A stretch of DNA of 41,035 bases from JBCAWW01 sp039024315 (GTDB taxonomy: Bacteria > Bacteroidota > Bacteroidia > J057), in contig JBCCQN010000055.1 of the NCBI GenBank assembly GCA_039024315.1, positions 1 through 41,035 of the forward strand. Direction: 5' to 3'. The notes below the pieces were generated by a model. It searched no databases and was not told the origin of the DNA. It saw only the letters and a program-made list of their open reading frames with translations. Positions 23,442-32,888 of this stretch are shown in pieces. A program made the translations under genes and the position numbers. The number at the start of each line of letters is the position of its first letter. Within the stretch, counting starts at the first letter, position 1.

Positions 23442-26400
23442 CTACAGTTTTAACAGTTTGAAAAGTTGAGGCTCTGCCTCCCCCGTTCTTAGCTCTAAGA
23501 TGTAAAGGCCGGTAGCTAAATTACGACTACTTAGGTCCCATCTGTAAATACCATCACTTTCAAATTCTCCAGAAGCAATCGTCTTCCCACTCATATCAAA
23601 TAATCTGATTTGATAGTTTACCCCAGTATCGCCGGGAAACAAATCGATAAAATCTGTAAAAGGGTTAGGGGCTACCGGTCCATTCTGGCTAGGGGCGTCT
23701 TCCCAAACGATTACGACTACATCAGAAGTCGCAAAATCCCCTTCTGCTGTTTTTAAATAAAGTCTATATCGGTTTTCGCCTACTATTGGGTTAGCATCGA
23801 ATTCCTCATATAGAGAAGAGGAATTAGCCTGTACGGTTGCAAGCAATTCTACCGTTCCATCTGGCAGCAACTTTTCTAGTTCAAAGGTTTCCCAATCATT
23901 AGTGCCATTAATCGTCCAGAAGAGACGATTACGATTCTCTAGTGGTTCACCTTGAAAATCTAGATCATTACCACTTAGACTGATCGGGTTGGACGGATTA
24001 CCAAGGCCAAATCCACCAAATTGTCCATCATATTCTGCTGAGAGAGTATAACCATTATTACCTAATGGCTCAATTTGGGGGATCTTCCTTTCGATCTCTC
24101 CATCAGGAGAGATGTTGCTAGGGGTCACACGACTAATAGCTCCTGGACTACGAAATAGTTCGATATCATCCAAAAATGTCTTTCCAGTAGCACTTTCCCA
24201 GCCACCGATTTCGTCATTGCTGTAATACATTGTGATCCTATAAGGTGCGTTGTCCGAAGGATTGTCAGCAGAGATTAACAGCGTCTTCTCAAAGAAGTCA
24301 TTTGCATCGGAACGCTCATCCCAAAAATCAGCTGCTCCCGATCCGGCTCTGTCAATCTCCACGGAAACGCAACCAAAATCATGGGCACTGAGGTTTTCGA
24401 TCTTTGCGAGGATTTCTTCATTACCACGATAAAAATAAAGGGTCTGATTGGGTCCTAGTGGATGGCGGTCGAGTGCCCCTTCAACACTAGCAATTTTGCT
24501 GAATTGCGCTAATCCATCAGAGATCGTTAGGGAAAAATCCCTATCATCCCCTAAGGACACGGTACCACTAAGGGGAAGGGTGGCATTGATTTTCAAGTTT
24601 TCTATACCTTCTACAATCCCATCATTGATCACTCGGAGACTCAAGTATTGTGTATCAATAACCCCCGCGGGTAGGATAATGATATTGGAAGGCGATAATA
24701 CGTAATCATCAGTATCTACATTCGAACTAGGATCGATCTCCAAAACAACTGGTGCAGGAGAAGCGGGTGGACTATTAACGATCAATGCTAACTGCACTTC
24801 TTTAAATCCATTACAATCATCTATCCTTCCACTAGTAGAGCCTTCTTTGATAAAGGCTTGACTGGGCAGAAGATTTACGGTAGGTAATTCTAAGGAGGCG
24901 GTGGTGAAAAAACCTCGACCATGCGTAGCCGCGAGAACAGTCTGATCTCCCCTAATTTGCAGCATGCTCACTCTTGTATTTGGCAAGCCATTACTAGAAG
25001 GTACCCATTGGACATTAGCGTCATTTAGAGACTCCGTTACCCATACCCCCAATTCGGTCCCTAATAATGCTTGATTAGGGTCATTAGGATTAAACAAAGC
25101 CCAGCGGACTGGCATATCGGGTAGATCTCCTTCCCGATTAAACCAAGAATTACCTCCGTCCAAGGTTTCCCATACGCTCACAATGCCATAGTTACTGGCT
25201 GTAACTAGTAAATGATTATCATTATTGTCTTCGACAGCGATGCAAGAGATACTTCCACCAGGGCCTCCACTTGGATTTAATCGAGTAGCTGTTGGATTAG
25301 CAGTATGGGCATTATCTAATCGGATTATACGACCGTTACTAAGTCCTACAAAAACGCGATTCGAGGCATTGGCAGATGCGTTTATGTGTAGAATCCTACC
25401 ATTTCCAAATGCTGATATATTGAGTACCGTTTCAAATCTAGAAGATCCTATGTTCGAAATTCTATAGATTTCTCCCTGTCCGTAGGCACAGTACAGTATA
25501 TTCGCTTCGCCGTCATAATCAGTTGGATTTATAAAGCTTCCATCTTGCGTTCCTGAACCGATACCAATTGAGCTCTGCCAAGAGTTAGTCGTTAATCGGT
25601 AATTTTGATAGGTAGTAGCAGTGATTTGGATGTTCGGCTCATCATCGTCAATATGCGTAAAACCGCCATCACCTCCCCAAGCTCTTACGGTAGCATTTAC
25701 ACCAGCTTGAGTAAACTGTTGGGTTCCGTTATCTTGTGTACCACCAATGAAGTAATCGATTCCAGCACCAGGATGAATTGCGCCAGAATAGAATTGAGTA
25801 ACATTGTAGCCTGTATTTTTTTCTAAGATGGTATTTCCACCGTCATTAGAGCGCCACACCCCTCCATCATTACCAAAGTACATAACCGAAGAGTTACCGG
25901 GTGCATAGATAATTTCATGTTGGTCAGCATGCACATATGGTAGACCAGAGCCTCCAAACCATTGGGTCATTTGAGTCCAACTTTGACCACCATTACTCGA
26001 GCGGAGTAAATCAACCCCACCAATCCATACTACATTTTCATTATTAGGATCTACTGCACATATAAGGTCAAACCAAGCTTGGTTTCTGGTAAAACTGGCC
26101 ATCCCAACCGCTGGTGGATTATCAACAGCGGTCCAAGTATTACCACCGTTAGCAGACCGATAAATGCCACGGCAGCTCCCATTTCGGAATGGAAAGTCGA
26201 CTGTATTTTCCCTAGTATCTTGAAGCAGGCAGTATAGCACATTGGGGTTTGAGGGAGCAATCGCTAATTCAGTTCTACCAATACTAGTAGTTACTAGGCC
26301 GTTAGCCTTTCTTTCCCAAGTATCGCCTCCATCAGTGGATTTAAAAATGCCCCCTCCCCCCTGCAGTGTACAGTACATATCTCCATTTGAAGCAATTTCA

Positions 26401-27182
26401 AGGTCTCCTGCATTGCTAGAAGACGCCCCAAACAATCCACTACCCAATATTCTCGTCCAAGAGTTACCTCCATCAGAGGAACGTTGTAGCCCCCCCGTTT
26501 GTGTAGCGGCAAAGACAACTCCATTAGCATCTATCTCTAAGTCCTTAATGTAGTAAAAGAATGAATTATTATTTGTGCTTGCCAATTGCGACCAGTTGTC
26601 TCCCCCATCAGTCGATTTCCACATACCAAGGCCTCTCATGGCATCAAAATTAAACCAGCCTTCCCCGGTACCAAAATAAATGTTGTTAGGGTTTGCAGGA
26701 TCTTGAGCTATCGAAGCCACGGCAAGATTTTCAAATAAATCATCGACGGCTTGCCATTGAGGATCAGAGGCTGCGATATTAGTCGATTTATACAAACCAC
26801 CGGATACTCCACCAGCCCATAGGGTATTGCCAGTAGGATCATTCGCATCGATGAGTATCGCTCGAGTTCTTCCGCCTACATTATTAGGACCACGTTCTTC
26901 CCATTGTAGCTCGGTGATTCCGCTCCGAGTAGAAGTGTTGAGGCTAATACGCCTTTTAGCTTCTTCCCAAGCTGGTAAGAGTCGTTCGCGTGGAACGGTA
27001 TTCGTACTGGGATCTTTGGTGAGCTCAAACTCCATTTGTATTGCTAGATCGATACGATCCTGCTTAGGGAGTTTACCAGGAATTGGCTCAGGTGGCTTGA
27101 CCTCTTCTAAAGTATTTAGCTGAAAAGTCAGAAAGGAACCAAAGATTACCAAAACCCCTAAAAAAGTAATCGTATTTCTCAT
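23442..27182 (-). CDS. Large exported BNR/VPS10-like beta-propeller protein with T9SS sorting domain
   Basis: Read from 27182 the protein has 1246 residues. The N-terminus (MRNTITFLGVLVIFGSFL) is a signal or anchor sequence. Residues about 90-750 contain many BNR-type repeats (GLYKSTNI, GMWKSTDGGDNWSQ, GIFKSTDGGDTWER), as in sortilin/VPS10 and xyloglucanase-like propellers. A Calx-beta-like domain follows (about 760-880), then beta-sandwich regions and a T9SS type A domain (about 1165-1246, PNPFTDFIDLFPG and LATGLYILEL). Catalytic residues were not identified; a binding or polysaccharide-acting role is possible. The start at 27182 rather than 27239 is supported by alignment with the subtilase gene, whose promoter and first codons are nearly the same. 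Confidence 0.87.
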   Translation of the reverse strand: MRNTITFLGVLVIFGSFLTFQLNTLEEVKPPEPIPGKLPKQDRIDLAIQMEFELTKDPSTNTVPRERLLPAWEEAKRRISLNTSTRSGITELQWEERGPNNVGGRTRAILIDANDPTGNTLWAGGVSGGLYKSTNIAASDPQWQAVDDLFENLAVASIAQDPANPNNIYFGTGEGWFNFDAMRGLGMWKSTDGGDNWSQLASTNNNSFFYYIKDLEIDANGVVFAATQTGGLQRSSDGGNSWTRILGSGLFGASSSNAGDLEIASNGDMYCTLQGGGGIFKSTDGGDTWERKANGLVTTSIGRTELAIAPSNPNVLYCLLQDTRENTVDFPFRNGSCRGIYRSANGGNTWTAVDNPPAVGMASFTRNQAWFDLICAVDPNNENVVWIGGVDLLRSSNGGQSWTQMTQWFGGSGLPYVHADQHEIIYAPGNSSVMYFGNDGGVWRSNDGGNTILEKNTGYNVTQFYSGAIHPGAGIDYFIGGTQDNGTQQFTQAGVNATVRAWGGDGGFTHIDDDEPNIQITATTYQNYRLTTNSWQSSIGIGSGTQDGSFINPTDYDGEANILYCAYGQGEIYRISNIGSSRFETVLNISAFGNGRILHINASANASNRVFVGLSNGRIIRLDNAHTANPTATRLNPSGGPGGSISCIAVEDNNDNHLLVTASNYGIVSVWETLDGGNSWFNREGDLPDMPVRWALFNPNDPNQALLGTELGVWVTESLNDANVQWVPSSNGLPNTRVSMLQIRGDQTVLAATHGRGFFTTASLELPTVNLLPSQAFIKEGSTSGRIDDCNGFKEVQLALIVNSPPASPAPVVLEIDPSSNVDTDDYVLSPSNIIILPAGVIDTQYLSLRVINDGIVEGIENLKINATLPLSGTVSLGDDRDFSLTISDGLAQFSKIASVEGALDRHPLGPNQTLYFYRGNEEILAKIENLSAHDFGCVSVEIDRAGSGAADFWDERSDANDFFEKTLLISADNPSDNAPYRITMYYSNDEIGGWESATGKTFLDDIELFRSPGAISRVTPSNISPDGEIERKIPQIEPLGNNGYTLSAEYDGQFGGFGLGNPSNPISLSGNDLDFQGEPLENRNRLFWTINGTNDWETFELEKLLPDGTVELLATVQANSSSLYEEFDANPIVGENRYRLYLKTAEGDFATSDVVVIVWEDAPSQNGPVAPNPFTDFIDLFPGDTGVNYQIRLFDMSGKTIASGEFESDGIYRWDLSSRNLATGLYILELRTGEAEPQLFKLLKL

Positions 27183-27211
27183 TTTGATGTTCATGATATA
27201 GGATGTATTCA

Positions 27212-27242
27212 GAAATATACGCGTATAGATATGTATCAAAAA
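27212..27242 (-). promoter_or_regulatory. Promoter of the BNR-repeat gene, shared with the subtilase gene
   Basis: On the minus strand TTTTTG (27242-27237) is followed by 17 nt and TATATTTC (27219-27212), which fits TTG-N17-TAnnTTTG except for the last base. The same two boxes with the same spacing lie upstream of the subtilase gene. Confidence 0.65.
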
Positions 27243-27307
27243 GCCAGATACCAGACCTTTGTTTAGATAAAATTCGATTTAAGGATGCCTAATTTGACTT
27301 AGCAAAC

Positions 27308-27342
27308 AAAAAAACGCCTGCAATTTCCTGCAGGCGTTTTTT
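27308..27342 (-). terminator. Rho-independent terminator after the subtilase gene
   Basis: CGCCTGCA (27315-27322) pairs perfectly with TGCAGGCG (27329-27336) around ATTTCC, flanked by seven A and six T, so it reads as a terminator on both strands. It ends the minus-strand gene whose stop is at 27359. Confidence 0.9.
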
Positions 27343-27358
27343 ATAAGCGTCTATCAAC

Positions 27359-30300
27359 TTATTCCTTCAATACTTTCAGGTATTGAGTAGTACCGCTTGT
27401 TTCTACTTGTAAGATATAAAGGCCGGTAGCTAAATTAGAGATATCCAACTCTTGGACAGATTTCCCATCAACTACCGTGCTTTGTAGCACCTTTCCGTTT
27501 AGATCAATGATCTTAAGCGCTACTCTTGAGTTAGAAAGGGAATTGAGCTTCACGGTAAACAATCCATTAGTTGGATTGGGATACAATTCAACTGGACGCA
27601 CATCTAGCTCATCCTCAACACTTACGGTGGACATCGTAACCTCTCTTACCAAAGTATCACTACCACAGTCATTAGTGGTAATTAGAGTAATGGTATAGTT
27701 ATCGTTACTAGCATAGTTATGAGCAGGATTCTGTTCTGTACTAGAATTACCGTCTCCAAAGTCCCAGAAATAGGAATTACCATTGGTTGAGTTATTGCTA
27801 AAGAAGCCTGTTACTCCTACCGTGCTAAAGTTGAAATCAGCTTGAGGTAGAGGAGTTACTGTTAGGGCGTAGATTACTGAATCCGAAACTGTGCCATCAG
27901 AGACAGTAAGTTTCACTGTCTTACTGCCAGCAGTCTGGTAAGTAACCATATGAGGTCCCACTCCAGTAGCAGATGAAGGGGTGGCATCACTACCAAAGTC
28001 CCAACTATAACTACTCAAGTTATCCCCACTTGAGTTATCTTCAAACATCACACTACCGCCTTCACAAGCTACTTCCGGCAGATAATTCAAGCCTGCGTTA
28101 GGCGCAGATGCGCCCAATTCTCTCAGCTGGATATTGTCGAGAAATAGACTGTTGCCAAAACCATTGATATTGACAAAACGAATTCTTACTTGATTGCCAA
28201 CATAAGGCGTTAGATCAATCGTATCACTTTGCCAATCTGCTGCGGATGTAGGGAACCATTGATCAAAATCATCGAGCGCAGTAGCTAAGGTAGCACCCGA
28301 GGCTGAATACAAGTTTTGCGTATAAGTCTCCCCACAATCTGTTGAGATTTCAATATTCAATTGATCAACTCTATTGACACCACGGCCAACATAGGCGCGA
28401 TCAAAACTTAACTCAGGCATTGAGGCTGTACTCAAATCGACCACAAAGGAGTTTAAATAATCTTGCTCAGCATTCGTATCATATTGACGATTATCCATAA
28501 ATGCTGCCGTTGTGGTATTACCATCAATACCTATCACGCTACTAGCTTGCCAGCCTACAAGACCATCCGGATTTTCAACTTGCCAACTTTGGGGTGGGAA
28601 GGTTCCAGACTCAAAGTCTTCTGCCCAATCTGGAGTAGTACCTTCAACCACACTGATATACGAAGTACGAATCAAGCTATCAGTTCCATTGCCATTTGCT
28701 GCTTTGAGCGAAACTTGGTAGAGGCCATAGTTAGGGAATGACACCACTGGGTTATTGGAAGTACTATTGGTACCGTTAAGGTAGCTTACATTACTAGGCT
28801 CAAATGACCAATCCCATGAAGTAGGTAAGTTGTCAGTCAGGTCAGTAAAGTTTATGGGGCTGTTCAAACATACCTCCCTACGATCTGCTGAAAAATCTAC
28901 CAGAGGAGGTCCCATTCTGTCATATATTTGGATATCATCGATTGCAATATCACTCTGAAAACCATTACCCACTTGTCCTCTAAACTGGATGACAATTTGC
29001 TTTCCAGCATAAGAAGAAAGGTTGATCGTACGCTCACGCCAAATGTCTCCTTGGTTTCCAACAAACTGGGTAATCGAATTTAACCAACCACCATTTGAAT
29101 AAATATCAATGATCAATGAACCTGCAGTTGAACCAAATTGGTGAGTCCAAAAAGTCATCTCCGGCTGGCTGGCATTACTCAGATCAATACAAGGCGTCCA
29201 CAACAAAGCGGTGCTACCTTGACAGCCGCCTGAAGACTCTATGTAGGCATATTTACCCAGACTATTGCCAGGCTTATGATCAATACTAGGTCCAGTTTGA
29301 GACGTTTCGGTGGAAGAGCTATGAATTCTCCAATCACTCTCATCTCCAAAGGTATTATCTAGATTCGTCCAACCATTGTTGAGCGGACAAACTGTTGCGC
29401 CGCAATTTGGCGTCGTCGCGCAAGCAGCATTTGATTCAAAGTCTTCAATAAATGGTATGGAAGCTACTGTATTTGGTAGCACCTCCACTCTTTTACGAAG
29501 CGTATCATTGCCGGGAAATTGATCTCCGATTTGGGCAGTCCAAACTTTGATTTCATACACTCCTGGTGAGTTAAAATCAATCAAATCAGCAAACGTCCTA
29601 ACCAATTGGCCTCCCGCAGGAAATTGGCCAGTAATGGTATCTGAATAAACAGGACCACTATTAACTTGATAAAAGATTGGCAGATCAAATACTGGGGCCA
29701 ATCCATCATTTTTAATGACCGCTACCAGTGGTATTTGCGTAGGATCACACCCAGGCAGATAATTAAAGTCTGGAGATAAGAGCTCCTCCGGTCTTAGGTC
29801 TAAGCCTACTACGCAATTTAGCAAACCACTTGGTCGCTCAATGGCAACAGAACGGCGGCTAACGCCTCCATCTGGACTGATCGCACTGACTGCGATCCAT
29901 TCTTCGGCACTCGCATCTACCTGAATATCAAAAAAGGTCTGCAAATTAGTCGTAGTCCCTATTGAATCCATATATTTATCTCCAAGCAAATAGACTACAT
30001 AGCCGCTAGCCCCTGCTACTGGGTCCCAATCCACTCTCGTATAGTCTGGGCAAACCTGCTGTATCGAAAGATTTGGCGGTACCCTCATGATATTAAATTG
30101 CGCTTCACTAGTATCGGCAAGCGCATTACGACTGATTCGAATCAAAGCTTGGGCAGTCATCACGTTAGGTACATTCCAAGGGTATTCACGGGCAGAAGAG
30201 GCTATGGTAGAACTAATCGTAGTCCAGCTATTGCCCAGATCTGTCGAATATTCTAGCGTAAATGTGCCATCACTGGGATCCTTACCGTAAGCATCCCAAC

Positions 30301-32275
30301 GGATACGTTCCTGCCCAGCAGGTACAAATCTTTCTCCGCCTCTTGGATATGTTAAGGTGATTTCATCTTCGATGAACGTATAGATCAAGTAGTATTTTTG
30401 CGGGCCATCAGGTACACTAAAGCCACTTATCTCTACTTCAAAGCTACCTGCACTAGGATTGGTCAGCACTACCTGCTCGACATTATTGAGAGAGTCTCTA
30501 CCGGGTACCGCAGGACTGTTTAGGTTAGTAGCATTAGGGGTCGGGTCCAATACTAAAGGCTGATAAGTAATGCCCCCATTTTTCACCTTCATATCCAAAT
30601 CATTGGTCAAGATAATTGCGGCTGAAGGTTGAGCCGGAGGATCCCCCCAAATCACCATGAAGCGCGCTTCTTTTACTCCATTGGGAATATTGATCACGTG
30701 ATTCCTTTTCTGACCATTATTGACAGAAGAACTTAGGTATTGCTGTCCCTCTAAGATCTCAACTGATCTCAATGCATTTACAATTCCAAAGCCATAGCGA
30801 TAATCAGGGCCTACGTTCCCAGCATCTTCTGCGCCATTCATGATCGCGCCTTTGATCAAAACTGCATCAGGATTTTCTCCCGTATTCAATTCTTTGTACG
30901 CCTGATACAACTGCGCTGCAACTCCGGCAACCGCAGGCGCGGAGAAAGAAGTTCCTTGTGTATTGATATAACCGTTTTCAGGATAAGTAGTATTTACATC
31001 TGCCCCATGACCAACAATATCTGGCTTGAGACGACCGTCTTCCGTGGGGCCTCGGCTACTAAAGCCTACCAAAGAACCACTTGAGTTGGCAGCCCCCACT
31101 ACTAAGGCATTTTTTGCCACTTTATGGCCACCGGTGATATTCCCCCACACATTACCCGCTCCATAACCACAATTAATATCGCCACTGTTACCAGCAGAAA
31201 ATACGTGTAGATAGTCTTCGTTATTATATAGCTGAATATCTACGGTACGACTCACATTGGTATATCCCGCATTACAACCATTACTAAAAGAAGAATTTGT
31301 AATCACTACATTCTCCTCATCATACAAGGCAAGCGTGATGTCTAAGAAATTTGCCTGATAAAAGGTATTGTAAATAAAAGCTCCAGTGGCACTTCCTTGC
31401 ACCTCTGGATCAATATTACCAGCCCCACCAGCACTACCACTTACCATATCTGCGTGCTGGGTTCCTCCAGTGGTCGGGCCAAAATTAGTAACATAGGTTT
31501 GGTTCTCCCTCCCTTTAAAGTCCACGTGTGGGCCGAGACCACCATCATCACGCACTTGCATGTTGACGCCTGATCCATCATAATTACGTGCGCCAGGATA
31601 GTTGCCACTGATAGCACTAGAGCGATGCAGACTCTTGCCTCTAATATCTTCCGGCTCGCCAGGTGCCTGTACAATTTCTATGTATCTGATGTCATGCCAG
31701 TTGGTGAGATCATAAATCTTTGCCAAAGGAACATCTACTTCTACTATATCATAATCAGGGGCGACCTGCTTGATCTCAGCCCCTATTCCTTTCAACTTGG
31801 CTACCGTACTATTGATACCAGCCCCGGGCATAATTAACAAACTCACACTCAATAGATCTCCCCTCACCGCATGGCTAGGAAAATTAGACTCAAACAATTG
31901 AGGACCCATTTTTTCCTTAGCCTGAACTTCCATAATACTTCTGACTCCAAAAGTCTTGAGCTGTTTGAGGTTCAATGCAACAGGTAAAGAAGCCAAATAG
32001 GTATTGTAAGGCACATAATCCAATAAGCTTATCCCCTTTTGTTGCAGCCCAGCAAGATCCTGCTCATTAGGTATTTCATAAAACTGTATCCATCGATACA
32101 CTTTCCCTTTAATTGCTTGATCTGGCACAAAACTTCCTTTTGCGGAAAGCTGGTCTAAATTCTCGGGGAAGTCTTCAACCCCATTTTGAAAGTGCGTGTT
32201 AGTAAAATTTTGCCCCATCATCGGAAGCGCAATCAAACTAAAAAGCACTACAAAAAAAGTAATCGCATTTCTCAT
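27359..32275 (-). CDS. Subtilisin-family (S8) serine protease with PKD and MAM-like domains and T9SS sorting domain
   Basis: The 1638-residue protein has a signal peptide (1-21), a pro-region to about 225, and an S8 peptidase domain (about 230-515). The catalytic triad is D243 (VRDDGG), H274 (GTQHADM) and S443 (GTSFSAP), with oxyanion N363 (SAGNSG). Then come beta-sandwich and FnIII-like regions (about 640-930), a choice-of-anchor-J/MAM-like domain (about 939-1115), a PKD domain (about 1127-1210), a second MAM-like domain (about 1215-1388), two PKD domains (about 1390-1475 and 1477-1550), and a T9SS type A domain (about 1556-1638, ELYPNPTNGLFTV, LATGLYILQVE). It is probably a secreted or surface protease for protein degradation. 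Promoter and first codons match those of the BNR-repeat gene downstream. Confidence 0.95.
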   Translation of the reverse strand: MRNAITFFVVLFSLIALPMMGQNFTNTHFQNGVEDFPENLDQLSAKGSFVPDQAIKGKVYRWIQFYEIPNEQDLAGLQQKGISLLDYVPYNTYLASLPVALNLKQLKTFGVRSIMEVQAKEKMGPQLFESNFPSHAVRGDLLSVSLLIMPGAGINSTVAKLKGIGAEIKQVAPDYDIVEVDVPLAKIYDLTNWHDIRYIEIVQAPGEPEDIRGKSLHRSSAISGNYPGARNYDGSGVNMQVRDDGGLGPHVDFKGRENQTYVTNFGPTTGGTQHADMVSGSAGGAGNIDPEVQGSATGAFIYNTFYQANFLDITLALYDEENVVITNSSFSNGCNAGYTNVSRTVDIQLYNNEDYLHVFSAGNSGDINCGYGAGNVWGNITGGHKVAKNALVVGAANSSGSLVGFSSRGPTEDGRLKPDIVGHGADVNTTYPENGYINTQGTSFSAPAVAGVAAQLYQAYKELNTGENPDAVLIKGAIMNGAEDAGNVGPDYRYGFGIVNALRSVEILEGQQYLSSSVNNGQKRNHVINIPNGVKEARFMVIWGDPPAQPSAAIILTNDLDMKVKNGGITYQPLVLDPTPNATNLNSPAVPGRDSLNNVEQVVLTNPSAGSFEVEISGFSVPDGPQKYYLIYTFIEDEITLTYPRGGERFVPAGQERIRWDAYGKDPSDGTFTLEYSTDLGNSWTTISSTIASSAREYPWNVPNVMTAQALIRISRNALADTSEAQFNIMRVPPNLSIQQVCPDYTRVDWDPVAGASGYVVYLLGDKYMDSIGTTTNLQTFFDIQVDASAEEWIAVSAISPDGGVSRRSVAIERPSGLLNCVVGLDLRPEELLSPDFNYLPGCDPTQIPLVAVIKNDGLAPVFDLPIFYQVNSGPVYSDTITGQFPAGGQLVRTFADLIDFNSPGVYEIKVWTAQIGDQFPGNDTLRKRVEVLPNTVASIPFIEDFESNAACATTPNCGATVCPLNNGWTNLDNTFGDESDWRIHSSSTETSQTGPSIDHKPGNSLGKYAYIESSGGCQGSTALLWTPCIDLSNASQPEMTFWTHQFGSTAGSLIIDIYSNGGWLNSITQFVGNQGDIWRERTINLSSYAGKQIVIQFRGQVGNGFQSDIAIDDIQIYDRMGPPLVDFSADRREVCLNSPINFTDLTDNLPTSWDWSFEPSNVSYLNGTNSTSNNPVVSFPNYGLYQVSLKAANGNGTDSLIRTSYISVVEGTTPDWAEDFESGTFPPQSWQVENPDGLVGWQASSVIGIDGNTTTAAFMDNRQYDTNAEQDYLNSFVVDLSTASMPELSFDRAYVGRGVNRVDQLNIEISTDCGETYTQNLYSASGATLATALDDFDQWFPTSAADWQSDTIDLTPYVGNQVRIRFVNINGFGNSLFLDNIQLRELGASAPNAGLNYLPEVACEGGSVMFEDNSSGDNLSSYSWDFGSDATPSSATGVGPHMVTYQTAGSKTVKLTVSDGTVSDSVIYALTVTPLPQADFNFSTVGVTGFFSNNSTNGNSYFWDFGDGNSSTEQNPAHNYASNDNYTITLITTNDCGSDTLVREVTMSTVSVEDELDVRPVELYPNPTNGLFTVKLNSLSNSRVALKIIDLNGKVLQSTVVDGKSVQELDISNLATGLYILQVETSGTTQYLKVLKE

Positions 32276-32305
32276 ATTTGAAGTTCTTGATATATGATGT
32301 ATTCG

Positions 32306-32336
32306 GAAATATACTCTATTAACTATGTATCAAAAA
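32306..32336 (-). promoter_or_regulatory. Promoter of the subtilase gene
   Basis: On the minus strand TTTTTG (32336-32331), 17 nt, then TATATTTC (32313-32306), identical boxes and spacing to those at 27212-27242. The surrounding sequence is also conserved, including GATGTATTC and CAGATACCAGAC on the plus strand. Confidence 0.65.
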
Positions 32337-32462
32337 GACAGATACCAGACTAATGTTTAAAAATTTGCGTCTTTAGCCAACTTACTGTCCAAGAACTTTG
32401 CAATATCTAACAGTTTTGTAAATTGTAGGGCCTAAGTAAAGCCCCCGATTAAGGTCTCCATT

Positions 32463-32888
32463 ATGGCCATAGAAGTACCCAAATATAAAACTCACACAGA
32501 GATCACCGTCCGCAGCTGGACCTTAGATCTTTATGGACAAGTTAGCAACGCCAAATTTTTAGAGTTCCTCGAAGAGGCCCGCTGGAATCACTTCAAAGGC
32601 TTTTTTGAATCAGGCATGTTTATGGACCTAGGATTAGCTTTTATGCCCGTCAATGTCAACCTTAATTACAGTAATCCTGCCCAATTAGGTGACATCCTCG
32701 ATATTGAAACAGTTATCAATCGCATCGGAGACAAGAGCATTACCTTATCCCAAAAGATTACCATGCAAGACTCCGGAGAGCCAGTTGTTGAGGGGGAAGT
32801 AACTTTTGTCGTCAAAGATATGCAGAAAGGGGTAGCCGTTCCCGTAAAGGGTAGACTACTAGATATGTTTCTAAGAGACTTGGACTAA
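32463..32888 (+). CDS. Hotdog-fold acyl-CoA thioesterase (4HBT family)
   Basis: This 141-residue protein has the 4-hydroxybenzoyl-CoA thioesterase pattern: DLYGQVSNAKFLEFLEEAR at 22-40, with catalytic D22 in the DxxG position. The usual His after Gly is Gln here, a conservative variant seen in some family members. Central helix and beta strands (NVNLNYSNPAQLGDILDIE) complete the fold. It should hydrolyse an acyl-CoA in the cytoplasm; chain length cannot be told. The stop codon overlaps that of the AAA+ gene on the other strand by 3 nt (CTAA). No terminator is seen between them. Confidence 0.9.
   Translation: MAIEVPKYKTHTEITVRSWTLDLYGQVSNAKFLEFLEEARWNHFKGFFESGMFMDLGLAFMPVNVNLNYSNPAQLGDILDIETVINRIGDKSITLSQKITMQDSGEPVVEGEVTFVVKDMQKGVAVPVKGRLLDMFLRDLD

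Noticed and set aside
24250..26553. Several plus-strand frames of 60-103 codons opposite the BNR-repeat gene
   Set aside because: They are mirror images of the repeated STDGGxxW codons and show no independent coding signs.
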